Below, one piece after another: positions 22,001 through 32,285 of a DNA stretch of 64,000 nucleotides. Position 1 is the stretch's first letter. Each line of letters starts with the position of its first letter. The stretch covers positions 806,001 to 870,000 of the forward strand of contig JAZGUH010000564.1 in assembly GCA_037893225.1 (NCBI GenBank), written 5' to 3'. Below the pieces are notes generated by a model. That model was not told the DNA's origin. It saw nothing but the letters and a program-made list of their open reading frames with translations, and did no database searches. Made by a program: the position numbers and the translations under genes. Source of the stretch: Hippasteria phrygiana. Lineage: Eukaryota; Echinodermata; Asteroidea; Valvatida; Goniasteridae.

Positions 22001-22691
22001 ATTTAATCATCCTATTAATAAACCATATTCGTACGCTTGGCATAACCCGAGCGGCCATTGGTATGCCTCAAATATACCGGAATCTTTTTTAAATCTAGAA
22101 CAATCTATACGTTCACAATCTGCTGCTAATGGAGGAAAACGTGTATTTCAGCACGTTAATCCGTGGGATCAAGATACGTTTTTAATGCACCCCACATATA
22201 ACATGCATACTAAATACGCACCGAGTAGAGAGATTAATCCAATCTTAACAAAACCCGATAATATGGTCCCGTCAGCCGGTTTTGCAACCGAGGCACAATC
22301 TATGCAATTTAATAATTTATGGAGTTTGACAGGACACTCACCCAAGGGATCTCCTGATGTTTTTATGAAGTTACCAGTCTATTTAGACGCAGAAAATAAT
22401 CCCATGCAGATTATAATGAAGATTAACGTTACATACTGGTGTAAAGTACAAACTGTTCACGAACAAGGCGGTCGTTCTCATTGGCTACCGCCATTCTTTG
22501 GAGTTAAACGTACAGTACCTACTGGTGGTATTAATGTTACGCGACCTATGCAATTTACAGCTAAAAATGCGGCCGAACATTATTCTCTAACGGGTACGCA
22601 TAGACCCTATGGTACATCCGGGGAACTTAGTGATGTTGGCGCGTCAGAAGTTTGTTTTCCTCCAAACGCAAACGCAGAGATGTTTGGTTAA
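19051..22691 (+). pseudogene. VP: parvovirus capsid protein VP with one frameshift (copy C)
   Basis: The first 690 codons are open and match VP, including the PLA2 motifs YCGPGT and DNICRIHDLMY. Near 21118 about 7 nt are missing relative to copies A and I, shifting the frame into a stop at 21133-21135. The correct frame continues through the acidic/proline linker and the hinge/jelly-roll (open from 21351 to 22691), ending NAEMFG. All domains are otherwise present, so a single short deletion separates this from an intact gene. It could still yield a PLA2-containing N-terminal fragment. Confidence 0.9.
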
Positions 22692-22769
22692 CGCGTGCGT
22701 ATCATAACAGCGCCTGCGTTATAACGTTATTTATCTAAAACATTCTAAATTTTATTCATTATTGTTAAA

Positions 22770-24533
22770 ATGGCAGACCGACTAGCTACCGCGAGAGTTT
22801 TACTCTCGAGAAAACGTAATTATACGCTAACTCAATCACCGGTGGAAGCCAAACACAGATTGAGAGAACTGCCAGAGACATTTTACGACAACACAGTCAT
22901 CTTTCAGAGATTGAATGCACACGCAGATGTTAACGAAGAAGATGTCGTCTATCTGTGTGATAAACATATTAAAGATTCAATGGACTACATCTTGGTGCTA
23001 CACGATCCTACCAGAGATCCCGTGGGATGTCAAATTGCAGGAAAACACGTACATGGTTATGTACGCACCGGTACCAAACTAAACAATGCTCATTCTTGGA
23101 GAGTTCTCAAAAATGAAGCGATCGGTATGTGCATCGAAGTAAAGTCGCAGACTGTCAAGTACGGGAAAGCTTTTATGACTTATCTACAAATGCCGGGGAA
23201 GAAGGTGTTTCTCTCCAACATCAAAAACTATCTCCACCACAGTCCAACCGTCAAAGAACTGTATGATTCTGTAACGTATGAAGATGTCAGACTGATGGCC
23301 GAGAAAAAACTACGCGAACGTGGACCGGCCAAACCCCAACAACCGGCCAACAGACACACCGATTCAGAGGTATTGCAATCAATGATTCGTAAGTACAATG
23401 CTGCTAGCGCAAACGATCTCATGCACAAGGTTATGTCTTACGAATCCAACGAAGTCAAAGCCAAGGTAGAAAATGCTTTCTACAAGGGTAATTTCAATCA
23501 ACTGTTCACCAAATGTAAACAAATTGCACTCTTTGATTACCTGACTCGTTCCATGGAAGAACTTGAAGAAGTTTTTCGTCCAGATGATAACATGAGATAT
23601 GAAACAGTCGAAGAAAGTGCCAAAATTTTGGCCAAATGGGCACTCGCACAATCAATCGACCTAGTTGAACTTGCCGTGAGTGTTCATCAAATTATGGATA
23701 AACAGATGGCTAAAGTCAATACACTCGTATTTGAGGGGTCATCCAATGCAGGCAAAACGTGGCTGGTTAACGCACTGGCAGACCTCTCCGTACACTATGG
23801 AGAAATCAGCCAGGGTAACTCCGGTTATACGTTCTTATGGCAAGAGTGCGTAGACAAACGGATCATAGTGTTCAATGAACCCTACTTTGATCAATGTATC
23901 ATAGAAAAGGCAAAGATCGTGCTAGAAGGGCAACAAACATTTGTCCCGGTCAAACATCAGGGCGAAGCCTTTTTAAGGCGAACACCCGTATTTGTGACAA
24001 CTAACCAACCGCTATGGAGACTAGCAGCTCGAGAAAAACGAGCAATACAAAACAGGTGCATTATGTACAGAGATCTAAGCGCGCAAGATTGGTTGCAACA
24101 CGTCCATGGTCGGTGTCACCCGTTAGTGTGGAGATACCTACGGGAAGTCAGGTACCCAGACGCAGATGAATGGGATAACGATAGAAAACCCAAACCACCT
24201 TCTCCGCCCATGAGCCCTGATAATCGATTGATGTGGAACCCTCTACCTGAAGATGTCGTCGTTGATAACCCATATGGTGACGAAGGTATCGTTATTGATC
24301 ATGGCTGGGGTACAGACTTTGACGAAGAAGAACTGTGGAGAGCTTCGTTTCAGTTAGATCCAATTCGGCCCGTCGAAGAATACTTCACCATTCCATCACC
24401 ACAATCGCCACCCACACCTCCACCTACACCCACCCCGTCAGAGGTTGATCTGTTCATTGCAGTACACAGGGTTGATCACGATCTGGCAGAAGTGGTCACA
24501 CTCGACAAAAATCCACCAAGAGACGAATTTTAA
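22770..24533 (+). CDS. NS1: parvovirus NS1 replication initiator/helicase (copy C)
   Basis: Intact 587-residue NS1. HUH motif KHVHGY, MTYLQMPGKK tyrosine region, Walker A GSSNAGKT, Walker B IIVFNEP, motif C FVTTNQPLWR and an acidic/proline-rich tail ending KNPPRDEF. It starts 78 nt after the VP stop at an ATG with a favourable A at -3. It is almost identical to NS1 of copy D and clearly distinct from B/J, so C/D form their own lineage. Confidence 0.96.
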   Translation: MADRLATARVLLSRKRNYTLTQSPVEAKHRLRELPETFYDNTVIFQRLNAHADVNEEDVVYLCDKHIKDSMDYILVLHDPTRDPVGCQIAGKHVHGYVRTGTKLNNAHSWRVLKNEAIGMCIEVKSQTVKYGKAFMTYLQMPGKKVFLSNIKNYLHHSPTVKELYDSVTYEDVRLMAEKKLRERGPAKPQQPANRHTDSEVLQSMIRKYNAASANDLMHKVMSYESNEVKAKVENAFYKGNFNQLFTKCKQIALFDYLTRSMEELEEVFRPDDNMRYETVEESAKILAKWALAQSIDLVELAVSVHQIMDKQMAKVNTLVFEGSSNAGKTWLVNALADLSVHYGEISQGNSGYTFLWQECVDKRIIVFNEPYFDQCIIEKAKIVLEGQQTFVPVKHQGEAFLRRTPVFVTTNQPLWRLAAREKRAIQNRCIMYRDLSAQDWLQHVHGRCHPLVWRYLREVRYPDADEWDNDRKPKPPSPPMSPDNRLMWNPLPEDVVVDNPYGDEGIVIDHGWGTDFDEEELWRASFQLDPIRPVEEYFTIPSPQSPPTPPPTPTPSEVDLFIAVHRVDHDLAEVVTLDKNPPRDEF

Positions 24534-24669
24534 TTAATTAAAACCAGGTTTAACTCTGACCGGTAGATTTAATGAAATGTGTTTATTGATTTTATCTCCA
24601 CAGCTATAATAGGCACATGTATAATATGGTGTCTTTATAATAATTGTACATAGATTGTTTGTTGCGGCC

Positions 24670-24675
24670 AATAAA
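24670..24675 (+). terminator. poly(A) signal of copy C
   Basis: AATAAA in the conserved context gttgcggccaataaattt, 137 nt after the NS1 stop and just inside the right ITR. Confidence 0.75.
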
Positions 24676-24718
24676 TTTCATGTAAAATCCAAAACTTGTC
24701 TTTCATGTGAATAATTAT

Positions 24719-24969
24719 GACGTCATCTCATTTACATAACGACGACGCTTTTATTTATGTGTTTTTATTTTCTTCTATCTATTTATAGTAAGCTAACATT
24801 TTAGAGGGACCTCATTGGAAGGGACGTCGTCGTTGTTGGGTATTTTTTTTTCATTAGTTGAGATCGGCGTCGTCGTCGTATGCAAATTTTTTTTTAATTT
24901 TTTTTTTTTCTTCAAATTTCGCATGGCCGCTAAAGCGGCCATCGCCAGTCGCGCCTTGGCGCGACGGGC
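24719..24969. repeat. right ITR of copy C, shared with copy D
   Basis: Begins at tgacgtcatctcatttaca, then GTCGTC words, tataaata (reverse), an AT-rich arm and half of the hairpin core (ggccgctaaagcggcc followed by gtcgcgccttggcgcgac). It breaks off at gacgggcg, where an internal VP codon of copy D begins. Confidence 0.88.
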
Positions 24970-25563
24970 GAACAATCTATACGTTCACAATCTGCTGCTA
25001 ATGGAGGAAAACGTGTATTTCAGCACGTTAATCCGTGGGATCAAGATACGTTTTTAATGCACCCCACATATAACATGCATACTAAATACGCACCGAGTAG
25101 AGAGATTAATCCAATCTTAACAAAACCCGATAATATGGTCCCGTCAGCCGGTTTTGCAACCGAGGCACAATCTATGCAATTTAATAATTTATGGAGTTTG
25201 ACAGGACACTCACCCAAGGGATCTCCTGATGTTTTTATGAAGTTACCAGTCTATTTAGACGCAGAAAATAATCCCATGCAGATTATAATGAAGATTAACG
25301 TTACATACTGGTGTAAAGTACAAACTGTTCACGAACAAGGCGGTCGTTCTCATTGGCTACCGCCATTCTTTGGAGTTAAACGTACAGTACCTACTGGTGG
25401 TATTAATGTTACGCGACCTATGCAATTTACAGCTAAAACTGCGGCCGAACATTATTCTCTAACGGGTACGCATAGACCCTATGGTACATCCGGGGAACTT
25501 AGTGATGTTGGCGCGTCAGAAGTTTGTTTTCCTCCAAACGCAAACGCAGAGATGTTTGGTTAA
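24970..25563 (+). pseudogene. VP C-terminal fragment (copy D)
   Basis: 198 in-frame codons identical or nearly so to the end of VP in copy C, starting EQSIRSQ directly at the ITR hairpin and ending NAEMFG. Everything upstream (promoter, ORF1, ORF2, most of VP) is missing. Only scattered single-base differences from copy C are seen, indicating a recent duplication or a co-packaged deletion genome. Confidence 0.9.
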
Positions 25564-25641
25564 CGCGTGCGTATCATAACAGCGCCTGCGTTATAACGTT
25601 ATTTATCTAAAACATTCTAAATTTTATTCATTATTGTTAAA

Positions 25642-27405
25642 ATGGCAGACCGACTAGCTACCGCGAGAGTTTTACTCTCGAGAAAACGTAATTATACGCT
25701 AACTCAATCACCGGTGGAAGCCAAACACAGATTGAGAGAACTGCCAGAGACATTTTACGACAACACAGTCATCTTTCAGAGATTGAATGCACACGCAGAT
25801 GTTAACGAAGAAGATGTCGTCTATCTGTGTGATAAACATATTAAAGATTCAATGGACTACATCTTGGTGCTACACGATCCTACCAGAGATCCCGTGGGAT
25901 GTCAAATTGCAGGAAAACACGTACATGGTTATGTACGCACCGGTACCAAACTAAACAATGCTCATTCTTGGAGAGTTCTCAAAAATGAAGCGATCGGTAT
26001 GTGCATCGAAGTAAAGTCGCAGACTGTCAAGTACGGGAAAGCTTTTATGACTTATATACAAATGCCGGGGAAGAAGGTGTTTCTCTCCAACATCAAAAAC
26101 TATCTCCACCACAGTCCAACCGTCAAAGAACTGTATGATTCTGTAACGTATGAAGATGTCAGACTGATGGCCGAGAAAAAACTACGCGAACGTGGACCGG
26201 CCAAACCCCAACAACCGGCCAACAGACACACCGATTCAGAGGTATTGCAATCAATGATTCGTAAGTACAATGCTGCTAGCGCAAACGATCTCATGCACAA
26301 GGTTATGTCTTACGAATCCAACGAAGTCAAAGCCAAGGTAGAAAATGCTTTCTACAAGGGTAATTTCAATCAACTGTTCACCAAATGTAAACAAATTGCA
26401 CTCTTTGATTACCTGACTCGTTCCATGGAAGAACTTGAAGAAGTTTTTCGTCCAGATGATAACATGAGATATGAAACAGTCGAAGAAAGTGCCAAAATTT
26501 TGGCCAAATGGGCACTCGCACAATCAATCGACCTAGTTGAACTTGCCGTGAGTGTTCATCAAATTATGGATAAACAGATGGCTAAAGTCAATACACTCGT
26601 ATTTGAGGGGTCATCCAATGCAGGCAAAACGTGGCTGGTTAACGCACTGGCAGACCTCTCCGTACACTATGGAGAAATCAGCCAGGGTAACTCCGGTTAT
26701 ACGTTCTTATGGCAAGAGTGCGTAGACAAACGGATCATAGTGTTCAATGAACCCTACTTTGATCAATGTATCATAGAAAAGGCAAAGATCGTGCTAGAAG
26801 GGCAACAAACATTTGTCCCGGTCAAACATCAGGGCGAAGCCTTTTTAAGGCGAACACCCGTATTTGTGACAACTAACCAACCGCTATGGAGACTAGCAGC
26901 TCGAGAAAAACGAGCAATACAAAACAGGCGCATTATGTACAGAGATCTAAGCGCGCAAGATTGGTTGCAACACGTCCATGGTCGGTGTCACCCGTTAGTG
27001 TGGAGATACCTACGGGAAGTCAGGTACCCAGACGCAGATGAATGGGATAACGATAGAAAACCCAAACCACCTTCTCCGCCCATGAGCCCTGATAATCGAT
27101 TGATGTGGAACCCTCTACCTGAAGATGTCGTCGTTGATAACCCATATGGTGACGAAGGTATCGTTATTGATCATGGCTGGGGTACAGACTTTGACGAAGA
27201 AGAACTGTGGAGAGCTTCGTTTCAGTTAGATCTAATTCGGCCCGTCGAAGAATACTTCACCATTCCATCACCACAATCGCCACCCCCACCTCCACCTACA
27301 CCCACCCCGTCAGAGGTTGATCTGTTCATTGCAGTACACAGGGTTGATCACGATCTGGCAGAAGTGGTCACACTCGACAAAAATCCACCAAGAGACGAAT
27401 TTTAA
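25642..27405 (+). CDS. NS1: parvovirus NS1 replication initiator/helicase (copy D)
   Basis: Intact 587-residue frame differing from NS1 of copy C at only a few residues: YLQMP to YIQMP beside the catalytic tyrosine, NRCIM to NRRIM, QLDPI to QLDLI, and SPPTPP to SPPPPP. All HUH and SF3 motifs are retained. It has no ITR promoter in front, only the VP fragment, so expression would need the VP-NS1 intergenic region or read-through. Confidence 0.95.
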   Translation: MADRLATARVLLSRKRNYTLTQSPVEAKHRLRELPETFYDNTVIFQRLNAHADVNEEDVVYLCDKHIKDSMDYILVLHDPTRDPVGCQIAGKHVHGYVRTGTKLNNAHSWRVLKNEAIGMCIEVKSQTVKYGKAFMTYIQMPGKKVFLSNIKNYLHHSPTVKELYDSVTYEDVRLMAEKKLRERGPAKPQQPANRHTDSEVLQSMIRKYNAASANDLMHKVMSYESNEVKAKVENAFYKGNFNQLFTKCKQIALFDYLTRSMEELEEVFRPDDNMRYETVEESAKILAKWALAQSIDLVELAVSVHQIMDKQMAKVNTLVFEGSSNAGKTWLVNALADLSVHYGEISQGNSGYTFLWQECVDKRIIVFNEPYFDQCIIEKAKIVLEGQQTFVPVKHQGEAFLRRTPVFVTTNQPLWRLAAREKRAIQNRRIMYRDLSAQDWLQHVHGRCHPLVWRYLREVRYPDADEWDNDRKPKPPSPPMSPDNRLMWNPLPEDVVVDNPYGDEGIVIDHGWGTDFDEEELWRASFQLDLIRPVEEYFTIPSPQSPPPPPPTPTPSEVDLFIAVHRVDHDLAEVVTLDKNPPRDEF

Positions 27406-27541
27406 TTAATTAAAACCAGGTTTAACTCTGACCGGTAGATTTAATGAAATGTGTTTATTGATTTTATCTCCACAGCTATAATAGGCACATGTATAATATG
27501 GTGTCTTTATAATAATTGTACATAGATTGTTTGTTGCGGCC

Positions 27542-27547
27542 AATAAA
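27542..27547 (+). terminator. poly(A) signal of copy D
   Basis: AATAAA in the conserved ggccaataaattt context after NS1. Confidence 0.75.
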
Positions 27548-27590
27548 TTTCATGTAAAATCCAAAACTTGTCTTTCATGTGAATAATTAT

Positions 27591-27884
27591 GACGTCATCT
27601 CATTTACATAACGACGACGCTTTTATTTATGTGTTTTTATTTTCTTCTATCTATTTATAGTAAGCTAACATTTTAGAGGGACCTCATTGGAAGGGACGTC
27701 GTCGTTGTTGGGTATTTTTTTTCATTAGTTGAGATCGGCGTCGTCGTCGTATGCAAATTTTTTTTTAATTTTTTTTTTTTTCAAATTTCGCCGCCCGTCG
27801 CGCCAAGGCGCGACTGGCGATGGCCGCTTTAGCGGCCATGCGAAATAAAAAAAAATAAAAAAAGCGGCCATCGCCAGTCGCGCC
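27591..27884. repeat. right ITR of copy D
   Basis: Starts gacgtcatctcatttaca like the copy C ITR. The hairpin core here is in the opposite order (gtcgcgccaaggcgcgac first, then ggccgctttagcggcc), the flop arrangement relative to copy C. It continues into part of the second arm and breaks at cgcc against host repeat R1. Confidence 0.88.
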
Positions 27885-28104
27885 CACGATTAGTAATCGT
27901 TCAATTAATTGCAACTTTGTGTAACCAAGGTGAAAGGACTACTGCACAAATTCAGGACAGGAAGGCAATCTTTGGTTTTCTTGAGAAAAATATTTAAAGT
28001 TTTATTTCCTTTTTATTCTGCCTGTCAATGACACAAATTTATTGCATAAGAAACTCTACACAAGTTTGATGGACAAGCCAAATATTGCATAAAAAGTGCT
28101 CAAT
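27885..28104 (-). repeat. host repeat R1, terminal fragment
   Basis: About 220 bp identical to the tcctgtgg-end of the 2.5-kb repeat R1 (full copies at 38676-41229, 48305-50857 and 52972-55502). It is joined at 28104 to the NS1 frame and at 27885 to the copy D ITR. It supplies the NS1 stop codon and an AATAAA on the minus strand. Confidence 0.85.
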
Positions 28105-29572
28105 TTTCCACAGGAGATGGAGATGGAGGGGTGTCTGGTCTCCGCCTATCTTCATCCCACTCGTCATGGTTGGGTACTCTATGTTCGCGGAGGTAGCGCC
28201 AGACCAACGGATTACATCTACCGTATACATGTTGTAGCCATTCTTGTGTGGATAGATCTCGGTAATGTATGCATCTATTCATAATTGCTCGTTTTTCGCG
28301 CGCTGCGAGACGCCAGAGAGGCTGATTAGTAGTCACAAGTACTGGTGTTCTACGCAGAAACGCTTCGGCTTGGTGTTTGACCGGGACGAATGTCTGTTGT
28401 CCCTCTAGTATGACTTTTGCCTTTTCAATGATACACTGGTCTAAGTATGGTTCATTAAAGATAATGAGTCGCTTATCTACGCATTCTTGCCAGAGAAAGG
28501 TATAACCGCTGTTACCTTGACTGATTTCTCCGTAATGGATGGCAAGATCTGCGAGTGAGTTAGCGATCCATGTCTTACCCGCATTTGACGCACCTTCAAG
28601 AACCAGAGTATTTATCTTGGTCATTTCTTTGTCCATGATTTTATGAACATTAACAGATAATTCTGTAAGGTCGATGTTCTGTTCCCAAGCCCATTTTGCA
28701 AAAATTTTAGCACTTGTCTCCTCGGTTTCGTAGAGATTATTTGGGTCGGGTCTGTATATTTCTTCTAATTCTGACATGGTTCTCGAGAGTGTATCGAATA
28801 GCGCAATCTGCTTACATTTACTGAACATCATGTTAAAGTTAGCTTTATAAAAGCAGTTTTCGACGCGCGCTTTGACTTCGTTAGTTTCGTATTTCATTAC
28901 CTTCTGCATGAGATCATTTGAGCTGGCCGCGTTATACTTTCTGATCATGGACTGCAGTACTTCTGAATCTGTTGGTCTGGTACCCCCGTCTGGTTTTGCT
29001 GGACCTCTTTCGTGTTGTTTCTTCTCGACCATGTCCAGCACGTCTTGTGGAGTGATAGAGTCCCACAGTTCAAGAATGGAAGGTGTGAAATGTTGGTAGT
29101 TGTGTACGTTCGTCTCGAATCTCGTCTTGGCCGGCATTTGGAGATAGGTCATGAAGGCCTTGGCGTGTTTAACAGTTTGAGATTTTACTTCTAAACACAT
29201 GCCGATAGCCTCATTCTTCAGTACTCTCCATGGGTGAGCATTGTTCAACCTCGTTTCTGTTCGAAGATAACCGTGGACGTGTCTACCGGCGATCTGGCAG
29301 CCAATCGGGTCCTTTGTCGGGTCGTGTAAGACCAGGATGTAGTCTGTCGTATCTGCTAGATGTTTGTTGCACAGATAGGTGACGTCCTCTGGATTCACAT
29401 CGGCATGTGCGTTGAGCCGTTGGAATATAATAGTATGATCCCATACTTGTGTAACAGCGTCTGGTCGCTTTTCTCTCACGTACTTGTTTCTAGACGCTGC
29501 GGGTGATGAAGTGAGGCAATAATGCCTCTTTCTGTTTAATTGTGCAGCGACGGTGTTGAGGTGGGCAGACAT
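28100..29572 (-). CDS. NS1: parvovirus NS1, divergent lineage, VP-less genome (copy E)
   Basis: 490 residues from ATG 29572 (MSAHLNTVAAQLNRKRHY); the frame can be extended upstream only through a GTG. Motifs: HUH (RHVHGYLRT), MTYLQMPAK tyrosine region, Walker A GASNAGKT, Walker B LIIFNEP and motif C VLVTTNQPLWR. The C-terminal ~90-residue acidic tail of other NS1 proteins is absent; the frame ends SPSPVEN by fusion with host repeat R1. Sequence is clearly diverged from the other NS1 groups. On its strand it lies directly behind the ITR promoter because VP, ORF1 and ORF2 are deleted. Confidence 0.92.
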   Translation of the reverse strand: MSAHLNTVAAQLNRKRHYCLTSSPAASRNKYVREKRPDAVTQVWDHTIIFQRLNAHADVNPEDVTYLCNKHLADTTDYILVLHDPTKDPIGCQIAGRHVHGYLRTETRLNNAHPWRVLKNEAIGMCLEVKSQTVKHAKAFMTYLQMPAKTRFETNVHNYQHFTPSILELWDSITPQDVLDMVEKKQHERGPAKPDGGTRPTDSEVLQSMIRKYNAASSNDLMQKVMKYETNEVKARVENCFYKANFNMMFSKCKQIALFDTLSRTMSELEEIYRPDPNNLYETEETSAKIFAKWAWEQNIDLTELSVNVHKIMDKEMTKINTLVLEGASNAGKTWIANSLADLAIHYGEISQGNSGYTFLWQECVDKRLIIFNEPYLDQCIIEKAKVILEGQQTFVPVKHQAEAFLRRTPVLVTTNQPLWRLAAREKRAIMNRCIHYRDLSTQEWLQHVYGRCNPLVWRYLREHRVPNHDEWDEDRRRPDTPPSPSPVEN

Positions 29573-29680
29573 GTTGGCAGAATGACGTTTAAATTTAAAA
29601 TAACAATATAATATCGTCGTTGTTGTTATGAATACGCTTGGCACCTAGCCAAACATCTGCGCGCTGACTATTTGACTCCT

Positions 29681-29720
29681 CTTTTATGCCGTCGTCGTTA
29701 TGACGTCATCTCATTTACAT
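29681..29720 (-). promoter_or_regulatory. ITR promoter driving NS1 of copy E
   Basis: Minus strand: atgtaaat (29713-29720), tgacgtca (29701-29708), cataaaag (29681-29688). Just downstream, the sequence jumps to the last codons of VP (AQMFG then stop) and the VP-NS1 intergenic region, so the promoter now stands about 110 nt from NS1. Confidence 0.65.
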
Positions 29721-29925
29721 ATAACAACGCCGTTATTTTTTAAATCAATAGTAAATATAAGTTATAAATAGATATCTCATAACCTTTTAGAGGGACCTCA
29801 TTGGCCGTCGCGTCGTCGTCGTTATGTAATTTTTTTTTTCTTTGTTCTTTGTTTAGGTCGTCGTCGTCGTTATTCAAATGAGGTCAAAGGTCGCATGGCC
29901 GCTAAAGCGGCCATCGCCAGATCGG
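29701..29925. repeat. ITR shared by copy E and a minigenome fragment
   Basis: Contains the octamer/CRE block, gttataaatag, ggacctcattgg, GTCGTC runs, a tttgttctttgtttagg stretch and the ggccgctaaagcggcc hairpin arm. It ends at agatcgg, where sequence from the end of VP begins in the opposite direction. The same head-to-head junction occurs inverted at 51112-51336. Confidence 0.82.
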
Positions 29926-30170
29926 AGTCAAATAGTCAGCGCGCAGATGTTTGGCTAGGTGCCAAGACGCACGCGTTACGCGTAAAGCGTTGCGCGCTAT
30001 AGACCGCGTTATCAAAACACAACGCGAGCGTATTCATAACAACAACGACGATATGATATTGTTATTTTAAATTTAAACGTCATTCTGCCAACATGTCTGC
30101 CCACCTCAACACCGTCGCTGCACAATTAAACAGAAAGAGGCATTATTGCCTCACTTCGTCACCCGCAGCG
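29926..30170 (+). pseudogene. VP tail, intergenic region and NS1 first codons (minigenome fragment)
   Basis: The last VP codons (AQMFG, stop at 29956-29958), the VP-NS1 spacer with GC-rich acgcgttacgcgtaaagcg words, then NS1 ATG 30093 and about 24 codons matching copy E. Viral homology ends at cccgcagcg, and host repeat R1 (its MITE end) takes over. Confidence 0.8.
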
Positions 30171-30741
30171 AGGAGATATATACACCATTACCCTTTTGGC
30201 AATACATTTACAGTGTTGTGCATTATTATTCGAACACTTGCCACATTTTAGGTACTTTAGTTGTTAGTAATGAAATGGCAATCAATATAAACCAGGCATT
30301 GTAAGGCATTAAATATCAATTTCTCCAGATATGTTAAGTGTTCAAATACTTTTTCACACGTATACAAGCACTATTGTTGAAAATTAAAAGATTTCATAGA
30401 TATATGATTGCCAAGTGTTCAAATAATTTTGCACACCACTGTATCATGTTGATTTATCCCTTTTATAACTGAAAGTCTGTCACTCCCAGACCCTGTGCTC
30501 CAATTTGAAGAATCACTGTCATGCCACTCATCAGGGCCATCCATTTTTTCAATACAGCTAAATGAACAAATGGAAATTTGTAGACGGGTGCCACTGGAAA
30601 CACAGAATGTAGCATAAAAGCCAAATTAGGAAATATGTCAAAACTTAGATAAATAACAGGAAGTCTTAGAAAACTCTTCACTGTAGTTGAAGTCAAGTTA
30701 AATTGCTGCAAACTTTTGTGTTTAATGACATGTGGAATTGA
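30171..30741 (+). repeat. rearranged host repeat R1
   Basis: Begins with the MITE terminal repeat (acaccattacccttttggc), continues to about 30467, then jumps to an internal R1 segment (tctgtcactcccagaccc) in inverted orientation relative to it. It ends at 30735-30741 against VP of copy H. No viral genes. Confidence 0.8.
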
Positions 30742-32205
30742 CCCGAACCTCCACCGGCAAAACTACCCGAACCTCCACCAGCCGAATCTCCACCGGCAAA
30801 AGTACCACGATTACCAGAGACACCACCAGATTCACCCGCACATCCAGGTGAAGTACCCGGACCCATGGCTTCTACTGACGATACGGCAGCGCCGTCTGGT
30901 GGAGCAGGTACCAGCGAACCCGGTCCCGGACACCACGACGGAGTATCAGTGGGCGGCGATGGTTCACTACTCTATTCTAAATCATTTACTCATTATGTGT
31001 CCACCAATAGTAATAACGGAATTACTAAACAGGCTGGCAAATTTAAATTAGATCACGGAATGAATAATATTCCCTATAACTTTGTGATGGCCAGTATGAC
31101 TCCCAGAGATTGGGCAATGTTACAGTTAAATTCTAGAAAGTGGCAATTGCAGAGCATGGGATTTACCATCGATAATTGTGTGCCCATGTTAGATCAGACT
31201 ACCAGTGTGGGCGGTGCCATTAAACTCAAGACGTCATTTCTCAGTAGTATGAGCCATTACGAGATTTACGAAGATTCAGACAGTTATTTTGGAGCTCACA
31301 ATAGACCGCAACCGTCCACGCTACCCAATAATAATTTTCAGGCGCACGAATTACTCAGCAGAGCCGATATGGAATTAGAAAAACCCATGATTGATGTGAC
31401 TAATGCTGTTAAATCGTATAAATATGCAAATAGTACTGATGCTATGAATTCTATATCTTTAAACGAAATTGAAAAATGGGCTGTCGTTGATATGCGTAGA
31501 GGTAAAAACAACGTATTTAATCATCCTATTAATAAACCCTATTCGTACAGTTGGTCTAATCCGGGCGGACATTGGTACGCTTCAAACATACCAGAATCGT
31601 TTTTAAATTTAGAACAGTCGATTGGCGCTCAGAGCGAGGCTAACGGTGGTAAACGCGTGTTTCAACACGTCAATCCGTGGGATCAAGATACGTTTTTAAT
31701 GCATCCAACTTATAACATGCATACTAAATATGCTCCCAGCAGAGAGATTAATCCGATCTTGACTAAACCCGCTAATATGGTTCCTGCTAACGGTTTTCCG
31801 ACCGATACACAAGCCATGCAATTTAATAATTTGTGGAGTCTGACCGGACATTCACCCAAGGGATCTCCGGATGTTTTTATGAAACTTCCCGTCTACCTTG
31901 ACGCAGAAAATAATCCCATGCAGATCATTATGAAGATCAACGTTACCTACTGGTGTAAGATGCGAACTGAACACGAGCGAGGCGGTCGTTCTCATTGGCT
32001 TCCGCCATTCTTTGGAGTCAAACGTTCGGTTCCCACAGGAGGAATAAACGTGACTCGGCCTATGCAATTTACCGCCAAGGTTGCTGCAGAGCATTACTCT
32101 CTCACCGGTACGCATAGACCCTACGGTACATCCGGGGAACTGAGTGATGTGGGCGCGTCTGAAGTGAGCTTTCCGCCAAACGCAAACGCAGAGATGTTTG
32201 GTTAG
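30742..32205 (+). pseudogene. VP C-terminal part (copy H)
   Basis: An open frame of ~488 codons starts in the PPPAKLPE-type repeats of the linker and covers the hinge and jelly-roll region to NAEMFG (ATG at 30865 available). The N-terminal PLA2 and middle regions are missing; the left junction is with host R1, which places a TGA immediately upstream. Closest to VP of copy A. Confidence 0.88.
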
Positions 32206-32285
32206 CGCGCGCGTAATCATAACAGCGTCGGCGTTACAACGACGTTATTTTAGAAACATTCTATTTATTCGTTATTACTGTAAAA

